The notes beneath the pieces are model-generated. The model did no database searches, was not told where the DNA came from, and was given only the letters and a program-made list of their open reading frames with translations. Source: a bacterium (GTDB lineage: Bacteria; Patescibacteriota; Minisyncoccia; Minisyncoccales; Minisyncoccaceae). From it: DNA of 64,000 nucleotides. Made by a program: the position numbers and the translations under genes. The stretch is taken from NCBI GenBank assembly GCA_023228085.1, contig JALOBW010000003.1:124001-188000 (forward strand), in the 5' to 3' direction. This document shows positions 7,852 through 15,843 of the stretch, one piece after another. Within the stretch, counting starts at the first letter, position 1. Each line of letters starts with the position of its first letter.

Positions 7852-9723
7852 ATGGAAGAAAAAAAACTAAAAGTGCCTGAAAAAAAGAATCATTCTTTTA
7901 AGCCACGCACACAACAAAATAATAACAACAATAATAACAGAAGACGACAAGGACATTCTCCTAAAATATTCAAAGATAGAAGAATTCCAACCGAGGGACA
8001 GTTAAAAATTTTACCAAAAAAAACATTGACTATAAATCCAGAGAATGGAGATAGTCCACTTAGAATAATCCCATTGGGAGGCTTGGGAGAGGTTGGAAGA
8101 AATATGATGCTTTTGGAGCATAAAGATGAAATACTAGTAATTGATGTTGGTTTTCGTATGCCAGAGGAAGACATGCCTGGTATTGATTACATCATCCCTA
8201 ATATAGATTACTTAAAAGAAAATAATAGATATAAAAAAATAGTCGGAGTTTTGATTACTCATGGACATTTTGACCACATTGGAGCCATTCCCTACGTGAT
8301 GAATGCCATTGGAAACCCTCCTATGTATGCTTCGGCACTTGCAAGAGGAATAATCCTAAAAAGACAGGATGAATTTCCAGATCACCCGAAGTTAGATATT
8401 ACTGAAGTTTGTGATGGATATAAAGTAAAACTTGGTAATTTTGAAGTGGAATTTTTTAGACAGAATCACAATATACCCGATAATATGGGAATTGTAATAA
8501 AAACTCCTGTAGGAAATATTGTACATACATCTGATTTTAAATTTGATAATTTTCCTGTAAATGAGCCAGCCACTAACTTTAACAAATTGAAGGAAATCGG
8601 AAGTAGAGGTATATCACTATTAATGTCTGACTCTACTGGTGCCGAAGAAGAAGGACATTCACTTTCGGAAAAACAGATTTTTGAAAATATGGAAAGTATT
8701 TTTAAAAATGCAAAAGGAAGAATAATCGTATCTACGTTCTCTTCTCTGGTAAATAGAATACAACAAGTAATTACACTTTCGGAAAAGTATAATCGCCGAG
8801 TAGGGTTTATTGGACACTCAATGAAAAGTAATGTTGAAATTACAAAAAAGCTCGGCTACTTAAAAACAGAAAAAGGAACTATCCTGAAGAAAGTTGCGGA
8901 TGCAAACAATATCCCAGATAATCAAGTGACTATCATGTGTACTGGAGCTCAGGGCGAAGAAAATGCTGGATTGATGAGAATTGCTACTGGTGAACATCAA
9001 TCAATAAGCGTAAAACCAGGAGACACAATAATCTTTTCTTCTTCCGTGATTCCTGGAAACGAAAGAACTGTCCAGATGGTAAAGGATGATTTGCTTCGTC
9101 AAAAAGCTATTGTCCTAAATTATAGGATGATGGATATTCACGCTGGTGGACATGCACAAAGAGAAGAAATAAGAGAGATGTTGTCTATAATGAAGCCTAA
9201 GTTTTTTATGCCCGTTCATGGACAATATTCTATGCTTTTTGCAAATGCCAGACTAGCCGAAGATTGGGGTATGAATGAAGAAAATGTAGTACTCGCTGAA
9301 AGCGGACAGATAATCAATCTATATAAAGAAAAAATTGAACTTGATAAACAAGAGGTTCCTTCTGATTACATAATGGTGGACGGACTTGGAGTTGGTGATG
9401 TTGGAGAAATAGTTCTTCGCGACAGACAAATGCTTGCTGAGGATGGAATATTTGTAGTTATCGCTGTTGTAAATAGAAAAAGTGGAAAAGTCCAAGAATC
9501 ACCGGACATTATTTCAAGAGGATTTGTGTATTTAAAAGAATCAAAAGAATTGCTATATCAGACTAGGAAGAAAACTATACAAACTATTGAAAAGGCCACT
9601 GCTTCTGGACAAGTCGTAAACTGGACTTACGTTAGAGATAATGTGAAAAATACTTTAGGAGACTTCTTGTTTCAAAAAACAAAGAGGCGTCCAATGGTAT
9701 TGCCGGTTATAATTGAAGTATAA
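7852..9723 (+). CDS. rnj: Ribonuclease J
   Basis: RNase J combines 5'-3' exonuclease and endonuclease activity in mRNA decay and rRNA maturation. The 623-residue protein has a metallo-beta-lactamase/beta-CASP core: THGHFDHIGAIPY (motif 2, near residue 140), HTSDFKFD, SDSTGAE, the beta-CASP region, and the late motif MDIHAGGHAQREE followed by MPVHGQYSML. It ends with the C-terminal domain typical of the family. Residues 1-60 are an extra basic, low-complexity tail with seven consecutive Asn then Arg residues; such N-terminal extensions can bind RNA. Standing alone with its own terminator, it is likely the main RNA-decay nuclease here. Confidence 0.95.
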   Translation: MEEKKLKVPEKKNHSFKPRTQQNNNNNNNRRRQGHSPKIFKDRRIPTEGQLKILPKKTLTINPENGDSPLRIIPLGGLGEVGRNMMLLEHKDEILVIDVGFRMPEEDMPGIDYIIPNIDYLKENNRYKKIVGVLITHGHFDHIGAIPYVMNAIGNPPMYASALARGIILKRQDEFPDHPKLDITEVCDGYKVKLGNFEVEFFRQNHNIPDNMGIVIKTPVGNIVHTSDFKFDNFPVNEPATNFNKLKEIGSRGISLLMSDSTGAEEEGHSLSEKQIFENMESIFKNAKGRIIVSTFSSLVNRIQQVITLSEKYNRRVGFIGHSMKSNVEITKKLGYLKTEKGTILKKVADANNIPDNQVTIMCTGAQGEENAGLMRIATGEHQSISVKPGDTIIFSSSVIPGNERTVQMVKDDLLRQKAIVLNYRMMDIHAGGHAQREEIREMLSIMKPKFFMPVHGQYSMLFANARLAEDWGMNEENVVLAESGQIINLYKEKIELDKQEVPSDYIMVDGLGVGDVGEIVLRDRQMLAEDGIFVVIAVVNRKSGKVQESPDIISRGFVYLKESKELLYQTRKKTIQTIEKATASGQVVNWTYVRDNVKNTLGDFLFQKTKRRPMVLPVIIEV

Positions 9724-9725
9724 TG

Positions 9726-9749
9726 AAATCCCCTTTTAAGGGGATTTTT
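9726..9749 (+). terminator. Intrinsic terminator of rnj
   Basis: AAATCCCC, loop TTTTAA, GGGGATTT and a short T run just after the rnj stop. Confidence 0.85.
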
Positions 9750-9858
9750 GTTGAAATGACACGATTACTGTGATAGGTGGGTTATAAGCGCCTTAAAAGA
9801 AATGGAAAATTGCATCTTAATATGTTATTATCTGGTTATAAATACTAAACTAGAATCT

Positions 9859-10836
9859 ATGAAGATATTTAGCGGAATAAGACCAACTGGAGACATACAT
9901 ATCGGAAACTATATTGGGTCGCTTAAAAGATGGGTGGAGATACAAGATGAAGAGGATTGTATTTTTTGCGTAGTCGATTGGCACGCTATTACAACTCCCT
10001 ACGAAGCAAAAACCTTACAGAAAAACATTTTTGACTTAGCTACGACATATCTTGCGGCAGGAATTGATCCAAACAAATGTACATATTTTGTGCAATCTCA
10101 AGTTAAGGAACATGCCGAACTCGCATGGCTACTCGGAACAACAATACCTGTTGGAGAACTTCAAAGAATGACTCAGTTTAAAGATAAATCCTTAAAGCAT
10201 AAGGACAATATTACTGCTGGATTGCTTAACTATCCAATACTAATGGCGGCAGATATATTGCTGTATAATGCTGAGGCGGTTCCGATTGGAAAGGACCAAA
10301 AACAGCATCTTGAGCTGACTAGAGATACAGCCGAAAGATTCAACAGTAAATATGGGAATACTTTCGTAATCCCTGAACCGATAATTCCTGAACAAGGAGC
10401 GACTATAATGTCACTCAGTGATCCTGAAAAAAAGATGAGTAAAAGCGATAATGGAAAAGGAAGTATTAGTCTCTTTGAAGATCCTGATTCGATAATGACA
10501 AAACTAATGTCCGCAACGACTGATTCAGATAAAGATATAAGATTTGATGCAGAAAACAAAAAAGGAATCTCTAATCTTTTAACTATCTATTCTGTTTTCT
10601 CTAAAAAATCCGTTAAAGATATTGAAAATGAGTTTAGTGGAAAAGGTTATGGTGATTTTAAAAAAGCCACAGCAGAATTACTGATTGAAAGCTTGAGACC
10701 CATACGTGAAAAGAAAAAGGAGTATGAAAAGAATCCTGATTATATATGGAGTGAACTCGAAAAAGGTGCTAATAAAGCTAGAAAAATAGCAGAAGAAACG
10801 ATGAAAAAAGCTAGAGTAAACATGGGATTGAAATAA
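9859..10836 (+). CDS. trpS: Tryptophan--tRNA ligase
   Basis: Class I aminoacyl-tRNA synthetase charging tRNA-Trp. The 325-residue protein shows the ATP-binding signatures TGDIHIGNYIG (HIGH-type, residues 10-20) and KKMSKSDN (KMSKS, near 195), the tryptophan-pocket segment NYPILMAADILLYNAEAVPIGKDQKQH and the C-terminal helical domain. The reading frame is open 19 codons upstream to 9802, but homologues start at MKIFSGIRPTG, so I place the start at 9859. Length is normal for the family (325-350). It stands alone and ends at a bidirectional terminator. Confidence 0.96.
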   Translation: MKIFSGIRPTGDIHIGNYIGSLKRWVEIQDEEDCIFCVVDWHAITTPYEAKTLQKNIFDLATTYLAAGIDPNKCTYFVQSQVKEHAELAWLLGTTIPVGELQRMTQFKDKSLKHKDNITAGLLNYPILMAADILLYNAEAVPIGKDQKQHLELTRDTAERFNSKYGNTFVIPEPIIPEQGATIMSLSDPEKKMSKSDNGKGSISLFEDPDSIMTKLMSATTDSDKDIRFDAENKKGISNLLTIYSVFSKKSVKDIENEFSGKGYGDFKKATAELLIESLRPIREKKKEYEKNPDYIWSELEKGANKARKIAEETMKKARVNMGLK

Positions 10837-10864
10837 AAAAGCAAGGCGATAAGCCTTGTTTTTT
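10837..10864. terminator. Bidirectional terminator between trpS and the mutase gene
   Basis: An A run, GCAAGGC, loop GATAA, GCCTTGT and a T run. It works for trpS on the plus strand and for the phosphomannomutase gene on the minus strand, whose stop overlaps its end. Confidence 0.9.
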
Positions 10865-12188
10865 ATTCCATTATAATATTCGTAATTTCTTGTATCATTT
10901 GTTGCAGTAATTCTTCTGTCGCTGCCTCAACTATCAGCCGTATTACTGGTTCGGTATTCGATGCCCTTAGGGATAACCACCAATTATCAAAATCAATCCT
11001 TATTCCATCTAGGGTTGATATCTTGCCGGTTGAGTACTTTTCCCTTATTTTATTTATTGTACCTATCTTGTCGTCAATTTTTAAATTAATTTCTCCCGAG
11101 TGAAAGTATTTTTTATATTGTGCAATAATTTCCGAAACAGGCTTTCCTTGACTCTTCATTTCTGATAGGACAATCGAAACGACTAAAAATGGGTTTTCGG
11201 CATAACTGGATTCCTTTGAATAAAAATGACCTGAGTATTCTCCGCCAAAAAGAATATCCTGATTTCTCATTTCTTTTTTAATGAATGCGTGCCCAACTCT
11301 ACTTATAACCCCAAAGCCATCGTTTTTTTCTATTACCTCTTTTACAATATTACTGCAACGGACATCATACAAAATTTTACTGAATTTATTCTTCTTAAGA
11401 AGATGTTCAGCACATAATGCTAAGATTAGATCAGAGGGAATCATTTTTCCTTTTTCATCTACAAAGAATACCCTGTCTCCATCTCCATCAAAAGATATTC
11501 CTAAATCCCCCAAACTGGAGACTCTACTACTAAGAGAATCAAGACTCCCCTTTTTTAGTGGATCTGGGTCATGGTTTGGAAAATTTCCGTCTAGATCTGG
11601 AAAAATACTGATGAAATTTTCCTGATTTAATATTTTTGAAGCCGGAAGCCCAGCAACTCCATTGGCTGTATCTATAAAAACTCTATAATTATAAGTATCA
11701 CCTAATCTATTTTTTTCAACATAATCATCTAGAATATATTTTAGTTTTGTTTCTCCCCGAGACTTTGCCATTGCTGGCATTTCCCCTTCCGCAATTTTTT
11801 CTATTTCCCTTAGTCCCGAATCTTCCCCCACAGGTATAGCTCCAGACCTTACGAATTTGAATCCATTATACTCTTTTGAATTATGACTAGCCGTCACACT
11901 TATTCCCCCATCGTACCCATAATTAGCGGCACCAAAATAAAGCATTGGTGTTGTGGCTAATTCTATTTTTATAACATTCACCCCTTGGTCTAATAAGCCA
12001 CGTTCTACTTCTTTGCATAAACTATCGGAAGAAACTCTATTATCTTGAGCCAGGACAATACTTAGGTCATCGCGTTTTATTTCATCTTGTAGAAATATAG
12101 CAAAAGCTCGTCCTATTTTGTATGCCCACTCTTCATTTATTTCGGTAGGATATATTCCCCTTACGTCGTATGCTTTGAAAATGCTCAT
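10863..12188 (-). CDS. Phosphomannomutase/phosphoglucomutase
   Basis: Alpha-D-phosphohexomutase that interconverts hexose 1- and 6-phosphates, feeding sugar-nucleotide and surface-glycan synthesis. The 441-residue protein carries the family's four landmarks: KAYDVRGIYP at the N-terminus, the phosphoserine loop TASHNSKEYNG near residue 100, the metal-binding loop FDGDGDRVFF near 235, and the sugar-binding GGEYSGHFY near 315, followed by the phosphate-binding RASNTEP near 412. Its ATG directly abuts the stop codon of the LamG prepilin gene, so the two are transcribed together; a role in glycan synthesis or glycosylation at the surface is a reasonable inference. Confidence 0.92.
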   Translation of the reverse strand: MSIFKAYDVRGIYPTEINEEWAYKIGRAFAIFLQDEIKRDDLSIVLAQDNRVSSDSLCKEVERGLLDQGVNVIKIELATTPMLYFGAANYGYDGGISVTASHNSKEYNGFKFVRSGAIPVGEDSGLREIEKIAEGEMPAMAKSRGETKLKYILDDYVEKNRLGDTYNYRVFIDTANGVAGLPASKILNQENFISIFPDLDGNFPNHDPDPLKKGSLDSLSSRVSSLGDLGISFDGDGDRVFFVDEKGKMIPSDLILALCAEHLLKKNKFSKILYDVRCSNIVKEVIEKNDGFGVISRVGHAFIKKEMRNQDILFGGEYSGHFYSKESSYAENPFLVVSIVLSEMKSQGKPVSEIIAQYKKYFHSGEINLKIDDKIGTINKIREKYSTGKISTLDGIRIDFDNWWLSLRASNTEPVIRLIVEAATEELLQQMIQEITNIIME

Positions 12189-13088
12189 TTATTTTTCTGC
12201 TAAGTTATCTTTTTGTAATTCGGAAATCTTTGAAATATAATTACTTTCGCTTATCGCCCCCTTTTGGTATAATTTTTCTAATCCCACCACATAATCATTT
12301 TTTATTTTTGAGAATGTGATAGCCTCAGAATATATAGAAACTTCATCAATTTTTCCAGGCCAATAGGCACTAAAGGCATCCATTCTTCTTCCTATGCTAA
12401 TATTATTTGGAACAGTGTCAATTGCCACAGCAAAATTGCCAGATTTTTTAAGTACCCCATTGAGATAGTATTTCCATGCATTAATTCCATCGTAAGTAAA
12501 CACCATATAGTTCCATGTATTAAGTGAAGGAATTTCCGATCCAGAAATAACTATGTTATTACTTGCATTAACCTTATCGCTAAATAAATACATAACACCC
12601 CCAGATGATGCTATCTGAAAACAAAAACTTTGCAATGAACCGCTATTATTTATTGCTATGATTGTTCCGCCTGTTTCATTTGTTCTATAAATCCAAGCCG
12701 AAAGTGTTCTTGCCTTAGAGCCAGATAAAAAATTACTAGGGACTCCACTAGTTAAAACATATTGACTACTTCCATTAAATTCCAGACATTTTTCATTGAT
12801 ACAGTCCTTAGAATCCTTCCATACTGGAGAACCATTAAGAGTTCCATTATTTCTAAAATCAGTATCATCAAATGCAGTACTTCCACTGCCCTCATCAAAT
12901 GACCACTTTCCAATAAGCTTTTCTATGTACTTTCCTTCGGTGATAGTCCAATCCGTTTTAATTTTGGCTTGTTGAGCTTTTTTTTGAGAATCCTGGTAAT
13001 TCATTATTGTTATGCTGGCTATAATAGAAATAATTGCGACAGCCGCCAACACTTCAATTAAACTAAACCCTTGTTTGAGCTTTTTCAT
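12189..13088 (-). CDS. Type IV prepilin-like protein with a LamG/concanavalin A-like domain
   Basis: The 299-residue product begins MKKLKQGFSLIEVLAAVAII, a class III prepilin signal: cleavage after the Gly would leave N-methyl-Phe with Glu at +5. After the helix, residues about 55-260 form a LamG-like jelly roll (LIGKWSFDEGSGSTAFDDT, ARTLSAWIYR, WNYMVFTYDGINAWKYYLNG, GKIDEVSIYSEAI), a fold that typically binds sugars or matrix proteins. The tail LEKLYQKGAISESNYISKI is a short helical segment. The start at 13088 is chosen because the upstream 12 codons dilute the signal. It probably is a minor, tip-located pilin or pseudopilin acting as an adhesin. Its stop touches the start of the phosphohexomutase gene. 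Confidence 0.85.
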   Translation of the reverse strand: MKKLKQGFSLIEVLAAVAIISIIASITIMNYQDSQKKAQQAKIKTDWTITEGKYIEKLIGKWSFDEGSGSTAFDDTDFRNNGTLNGSPVWKDSKDCINEKCLEFNGSSQYVLTSGVPSNFLSGSKARTLSAWIYRTNETGGTIIAINNSGSLQSFCFQIASSGGVMYLFSDKVNASNNIVISGSEIPSLNTWNYMVFTYDGINAWKYYLNGVLKKSGNFAVAIDTVPNNISIGRRMDAFSAYWPGKIDEVSIYSEAITFSKIKNDYVVGLEKLYQKGAISESNYISKISELQKDNLAEK

Positions 13089-13188
13089 AGAAAAAAGTAA
13101 ATATTTATATGATAATTCTAACAATTTAAAAGTAATAAGGCAAGGTTATTATATGATTCTTTTTCTTTATAATAACAATGATTTAGCC

Positions 13189-13217
13189 TTGACCTACCAA
13201 TAAAAAATTGTTATATT
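13189..13217 (+). promoter_or_regulatory. Promoter of rpsF-ssb-rpsR
   Basis: TTGACC (13189-13194), 17-base spacer, TATATT (13212-13217). Transcription would start about 60 bases before rpsF, leaving a leader in which S6:S18 feedback control is known from other bacteria; I see no convincing copy of that RNA motif here. Confidence 0.8.
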
Positions 13218-13284
13218 ATATCTAATTCCAATCGTCCATGCCTTCGGAAACGTTTGGAATCATAATTAAATGTAAAGAAAGAAA

Positions 13285-13734
13285 ATGTCTTTTTACGAAA
13301 TAAATTTGCTAGTATCAACAAGACTTTCTGAAGAGGAAGCAATTGCACTCGTTGCTGGAATCGAAAGCAAGGTTGAGAAATATGGCAAGGCAATCAGCGA
13401 TAAAATCGTTGATAAGAAAAAGCTTGCATATCCAATCCAAAAGGAAACTGAAGCTTTACTTGTCTACTTCAACTTTTCCCCAGCAGAAGGAACCGAAAAT
13501 AGAAAAGAGGTTCTAGATGCAATAGAAAAAGCTATAAAAGCTGAGAAAAATATAATTCGCCATTTAATAATCCGCAAGGAGGAATTAAAAATTAAGAGAG
13601 AAAGACCTAGCAGTAGAGTGGAAAAAAATAATGACGAAGAAACAGTAAATGAAAGTAAGGCTGTTGAAGAAACAGTAGAAAAGGATATCCAATTCAATAA
13701 GTTGGATGAACTATTGGGCGAAGAAAAAGAATAA
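13285..13734 (+). CDS. rpsF: 30S ribosomal protein S6
   Basis: S6 binds the central domain of 16S rRNA as a dimer with S18. The 149-residue protein opens with MSFYEINLLVS, has the KKLAYPIQKETEALLVYFNF strand and the NIIRHLIIRKEE strand expected of S6, then a long acidic tail (about residues 105-149) rich in Glu that is longer than in E. coli before any processing. It is the first gene of the conserved S6-SSB-S18 operon and is separated from ssb by 19 bases. Confidence 0.95.
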   Translation: MSFYEINLLVSTRLSEEEAIALVAGIESKVEKYGKAISDKIVDKKKLAYPIQKETEALLVYFNFSPAEGTENRKEVLDAIEKAIKAEKNIIRHLIIRKEELKIKRERPSSRVEKNNDEETVNESKAVEETVEKDIQFNKLDELLGEEKE

Positions 13735-13753
13735 TTTAAACATAAAAACACGT

Positions 13754-14227
13754 ATGAATTTAAATAAAGTTTTCTTGCTAGGTAGAGTCGCTTCTGATAT
13801 AGAACTCAAAAGAACCCCATCGGGTCAAAGTGTATGCACTTTTTCGCTTGCAACAAATAGAGTATATAAAGATGCCGCTCAACAAAAAAAAGAAGATTCT
13901 CAATTCCATCGTGTTGTTTTGTGGGCTAGACAAGCCGAAATTGCATCTCAATTTCTATCAAAAGGAGCGTTGGTCCTAATAGAAGGAAGGCTTCAGAATA
14001 GGAGCTGGGAAGATAAAAATGGAAACAAGAGAATAACCACCGAAATAGTCGGAGAGGCTATGCAACTTGGTCCAAAGTCGGCTGGAATATCAAACTTTGG
14101 AGAAAATATTGGAAAATCGTTTGATTCTGCTCCAAAAAATAAAAAGGGTCCATCTGAGGAAATTGACGAAGATATTCCGATTATTGAAGATGGTGAAGAA
14201 ATAGATATAAAAGATATCCCCTTTTAA
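13754..14227 (+). CDS. ssb: Single-stranded DNA-binding protein
   Basis: SSB coats single-stranded DNA and recruits replication and repair partners. The 157-residue protein starts MNLNKVFLLGRVASDIELKR, the standard OB-fold opening, contains FHRVVLWARQAEIASQFLSKG and an acidic disordered tail ending DIKDIPF, the partner-docking tip. I set the start at 13754 because the 16 codons before it overlap rpsF and do not match the family. In transformable bacteria SSB also protects incoming DNA, which fits the pilus and comF genes here. Confidence 0.95.
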   Translation: MNLNKVFLLGRVASDIELKRTPSGQSVCTFSLATNRVYKDAAQQKKEDSQFHRVVLWARQAEIASQFLSKGALVLIEGRLQNRSWEDKNGNKRITTEIVGEAMQLGPKSAGISNFGENIGKSFDSAPKNKKGPSEEIDEDIPIIEDGEEIDIKDIPF

Positions 14228-14251
14228 AATAATTTACTGACAAATAAAAAA

Positions 14252-14449
14252 ATGTTTTGCTATTTCTGTAAAAAAAATATTGTTGAAATAGATTTTCACA
14301 ATACTGAATTATTGGAAAAATTTGTTTCAAAGTCATCTAAAATTAAAGGTAAAAAGAAAACTGGTCTTTGTGCAAAGCACCAGAGAGAATTAGCTCAAGC
14401 TGTAAAAAGAGCTAGAATCCTCGCTTTATTACCATTTGTTTCTAGATAG
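14252..14449 (+). CDS. rpsR: 30S ribosomal protein S18
   Basis: Short (65 residues) but clear S18: an N-terminal CYFCKKN cysteine pair, the TGLCAKHQRELAQAVKRARILALLPFV core and a basic C-terminus. It pairs with S6 in the ribosome's central domain. It ends the operon; in most bacteria rplI (L9) follows, but here an intrinsic terminator comes directly after the stop. Loss of L9 has been reported in some CPR lineages, though rplI could lie elsewhere in this genome. Confidence 0.93.
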   Translation: MFCYFCKKNIVEIDFHNTELLEKFVSKSSKIKGKKKTGLCAKHQRELAQAVKRARILALLPFVSR

Positions 14450-14450
14450 C

Positions 14451-14479
14451 AAAAAACGAGCCGTTTGGCTCGTTTTTTT
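14451..14479. terminator. Bidirectional terminator between rpsR and recA
   Basis: AAAAAACGAGCC, loop GTTT, GGCTCGTTTTTTT. The convergent recA stop codon sits at its edge, so it should end both transcripts. Confidence 0.92.
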
Positions 14480-15536
14480 ATGCAGATAATTCTTCTGCTG
14501 TTTCCCCGTCCGGGACTGGATCAAAACTAACTCCAGTCTCCTCAACTTTTTTTAATATTTGAGCTTTTATTTCTTCACACATTTTTGGATTTGCTCTTAA
14601 TGCTTCTTTTGCCTTTTCCATCCCCTGACCAAGTTTCTCGTCCCCGTATGCAATAAATGATCCTGATTTTTTAACTATACCTTCTTTAATTCCAATAGCG
14701 ATCAATTCGGAATATTTAGAAATGCCCTCATTATAATAAATATCAAATTCTGCTGTTTTGAATGGAGCAGCCACTTTGTTTTTTACTACTTTCGCTCTCA
14801 CTCTGGATCCAACGATAGCTTCGCCCTGCTTGATCTGTGCGATTCTTCTAAGTTCCAATCTAACAGAACTATAAAACTTTAATGCAAGTCCACCAGGAGT
14901 TGTCTCTGGATTTCCAAATAATATTCCTACCTTCATTCTGGTTTGGTTTATGAATATAACGATTGTTTTAGTTTTAGCAACTATACTTGAAAGTTTTCTC
15001 AAAGCTTGAGACATCAGCCTTGCCTGGAGTCCAATCTGCAGCTCTCCCATTTCCCCCGCAACCTCTGCTTTTGGAACTAGTGCTGCAACCGAATCAACAA
15101 CAATCACATCAACTTCTCCCGACCTCACAAGACTCTCAACTATCTGCAATCCTTGTTCAGCTGAATCTGGCTGGGAGATAAGTAAATCATCAACATTTAC
15201 CCCTATTCGTTTGGCATAATCTGGATCTAGAGCATGCTCGGCATCAATAAAGGCAGTCACGCCCCCCTTTTTCTGTGCTTCAGCAACGATACTTAAAGAC
15301 ATTGTCGTTTTCCCAGAACTCTCCCCTCCATATATTTCAATTATTCTTCCGCGAGGAATTCCCATAACACCAAGTGCAATATCAAGCGATAAAGATCCAG
15401 TAGGAACAACGTCTACATTCACTTTTTGAGCATCTCTAAGTTTCATTATGGCACCGTCACCAAAACGTTCTTTAATTTCTGAAATTGCTTCTTCTAAATT
15501 TATTTTCTCTTTATCTGCTACTTTTTTCTTAGCCAT
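14478..15536 (-). CDS. recA: Recombinase RecA
   Basis: RecA forms filaments on single-stranded DNA and drives strand exchange and, where present, the SOS response. The 352-residue protein shows the Walker A GGESSGKTT (about residues 70-78), the Walker B-type VDVIVVDSVAAL, loop regions EMGELQIGLQARLMSQALRK and the NQTRMKVGILFGNPETTPGG stretch characteristic of RecA. The C-terminus is moderately acidic. With ruvA, ligA, ssb and comF in the same window it completes part of a homologous recombination and transformation toolkit. The upstream region has a perfect -10 but no LexA-type box that I can identify. Confidence 0.97.
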   Translation of the reverse strand: MAKKKVADKEKINLEEAISEIKERFGDGAIMKLRDAQKVNVDVVPTGSLSLDIALGVMGIPRGRIIEIYGGESSGKTTMSLSIVAEAQKKGGVTAFIDAEHALDPDYAKRIGVNVDDLLISQPDSAEQGLQIVESLVRSGEVDVIVVDSVAALVPKAEVAGEMGELQIGLQARLMSQALRKLSSIVAKTKTIVIFINQTRMKVGILFGNPETTPGGLALKFYSSVRLELRRIAQIKQGEAIVGSRVRAKVVKNKVAAPFKTAEFDIYYNEGISKYSELIAIGIKEGIVKKSGSFIAYGDEKLGQGMEKAKEALRANPKMCEEIKAQILKKVEETGVSFDPVPDGETAEELSA

Positions 15537-15566
15537 AGTTTTGTTTTTAAAATTAAATATACCTAT

Positions 15567-15572
15567 ATTATA
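15567..15572 (-). promoter_or_regulatory. Probable -10 box of recA
   Basis: TATAAT on the minus strand about 30 bases upstream of the recA ATG. The -35 region is weak, so the promoter may rely on the -10 or on an activator. Confidence 0.45.
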
Positions 15573-15606
15573 CCCTAAATTTTTTTCGGGAGCTAGAGCG
15601 TAATAT

Positions 15607-15805
15607 TAGGGATTAGTAATTAGTACAACCTTAGGGATTAGTAATTCGTCCGCCTTCGGTTCGCCGAAGCGAATCTTTGGCGGATAAATCCGCTGAAGGG
15701 TTGTGAAGGTGACCTACGCCCTTCGGGCTTCTGCGAGATAAATAATTCGTAATTCGTACTTGGTAGCCTACCTTCGGTAGACTTGAAGACATCTTATTAT
15801 AATTT
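15607..15805. repeat. Mosaic intergenic repeat, copy 1 (recA-ftsK gap)
   Basis: This fills most of the gap between recA and ftsK. It contains two starts of the GGGATTAGTAAT module, then a GC-rich nested-hairpin module from about 15648 to 15745 (TCCGCCTTCGG, TTCG, CCGAAGCGAA, TTGGCGGA, then ACGCCCTTCGGGCTTCTGCG and AGATAAATAATT), then a TACTTGGTAGCCTACC... module with a small hairpin ending ACTTGAAGACATCTTA. Near-identical modules recur at 49.1-49.5 and 52.5-52.8 kb and partly at 25.2 kb. A 75-codon frame across it is an artefact of the repeat. Confidence 0.85.
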
Positions 15806-15810
15806 TCGGT

Positions 15811-15843
15811 AAAACAAAGACCCGAGCAACGGGTCTTTTTTTT
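15811..15843 (-). terminator. Terminator of ftsK
   Basis: AAAGACCCG, loop AGCAA, CGGGTCTTT. On the minus strand a GTTTT run follows; on the plus strand eight T follow, so it can also stop read-through from the repeat region. Confidence 0.8.
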
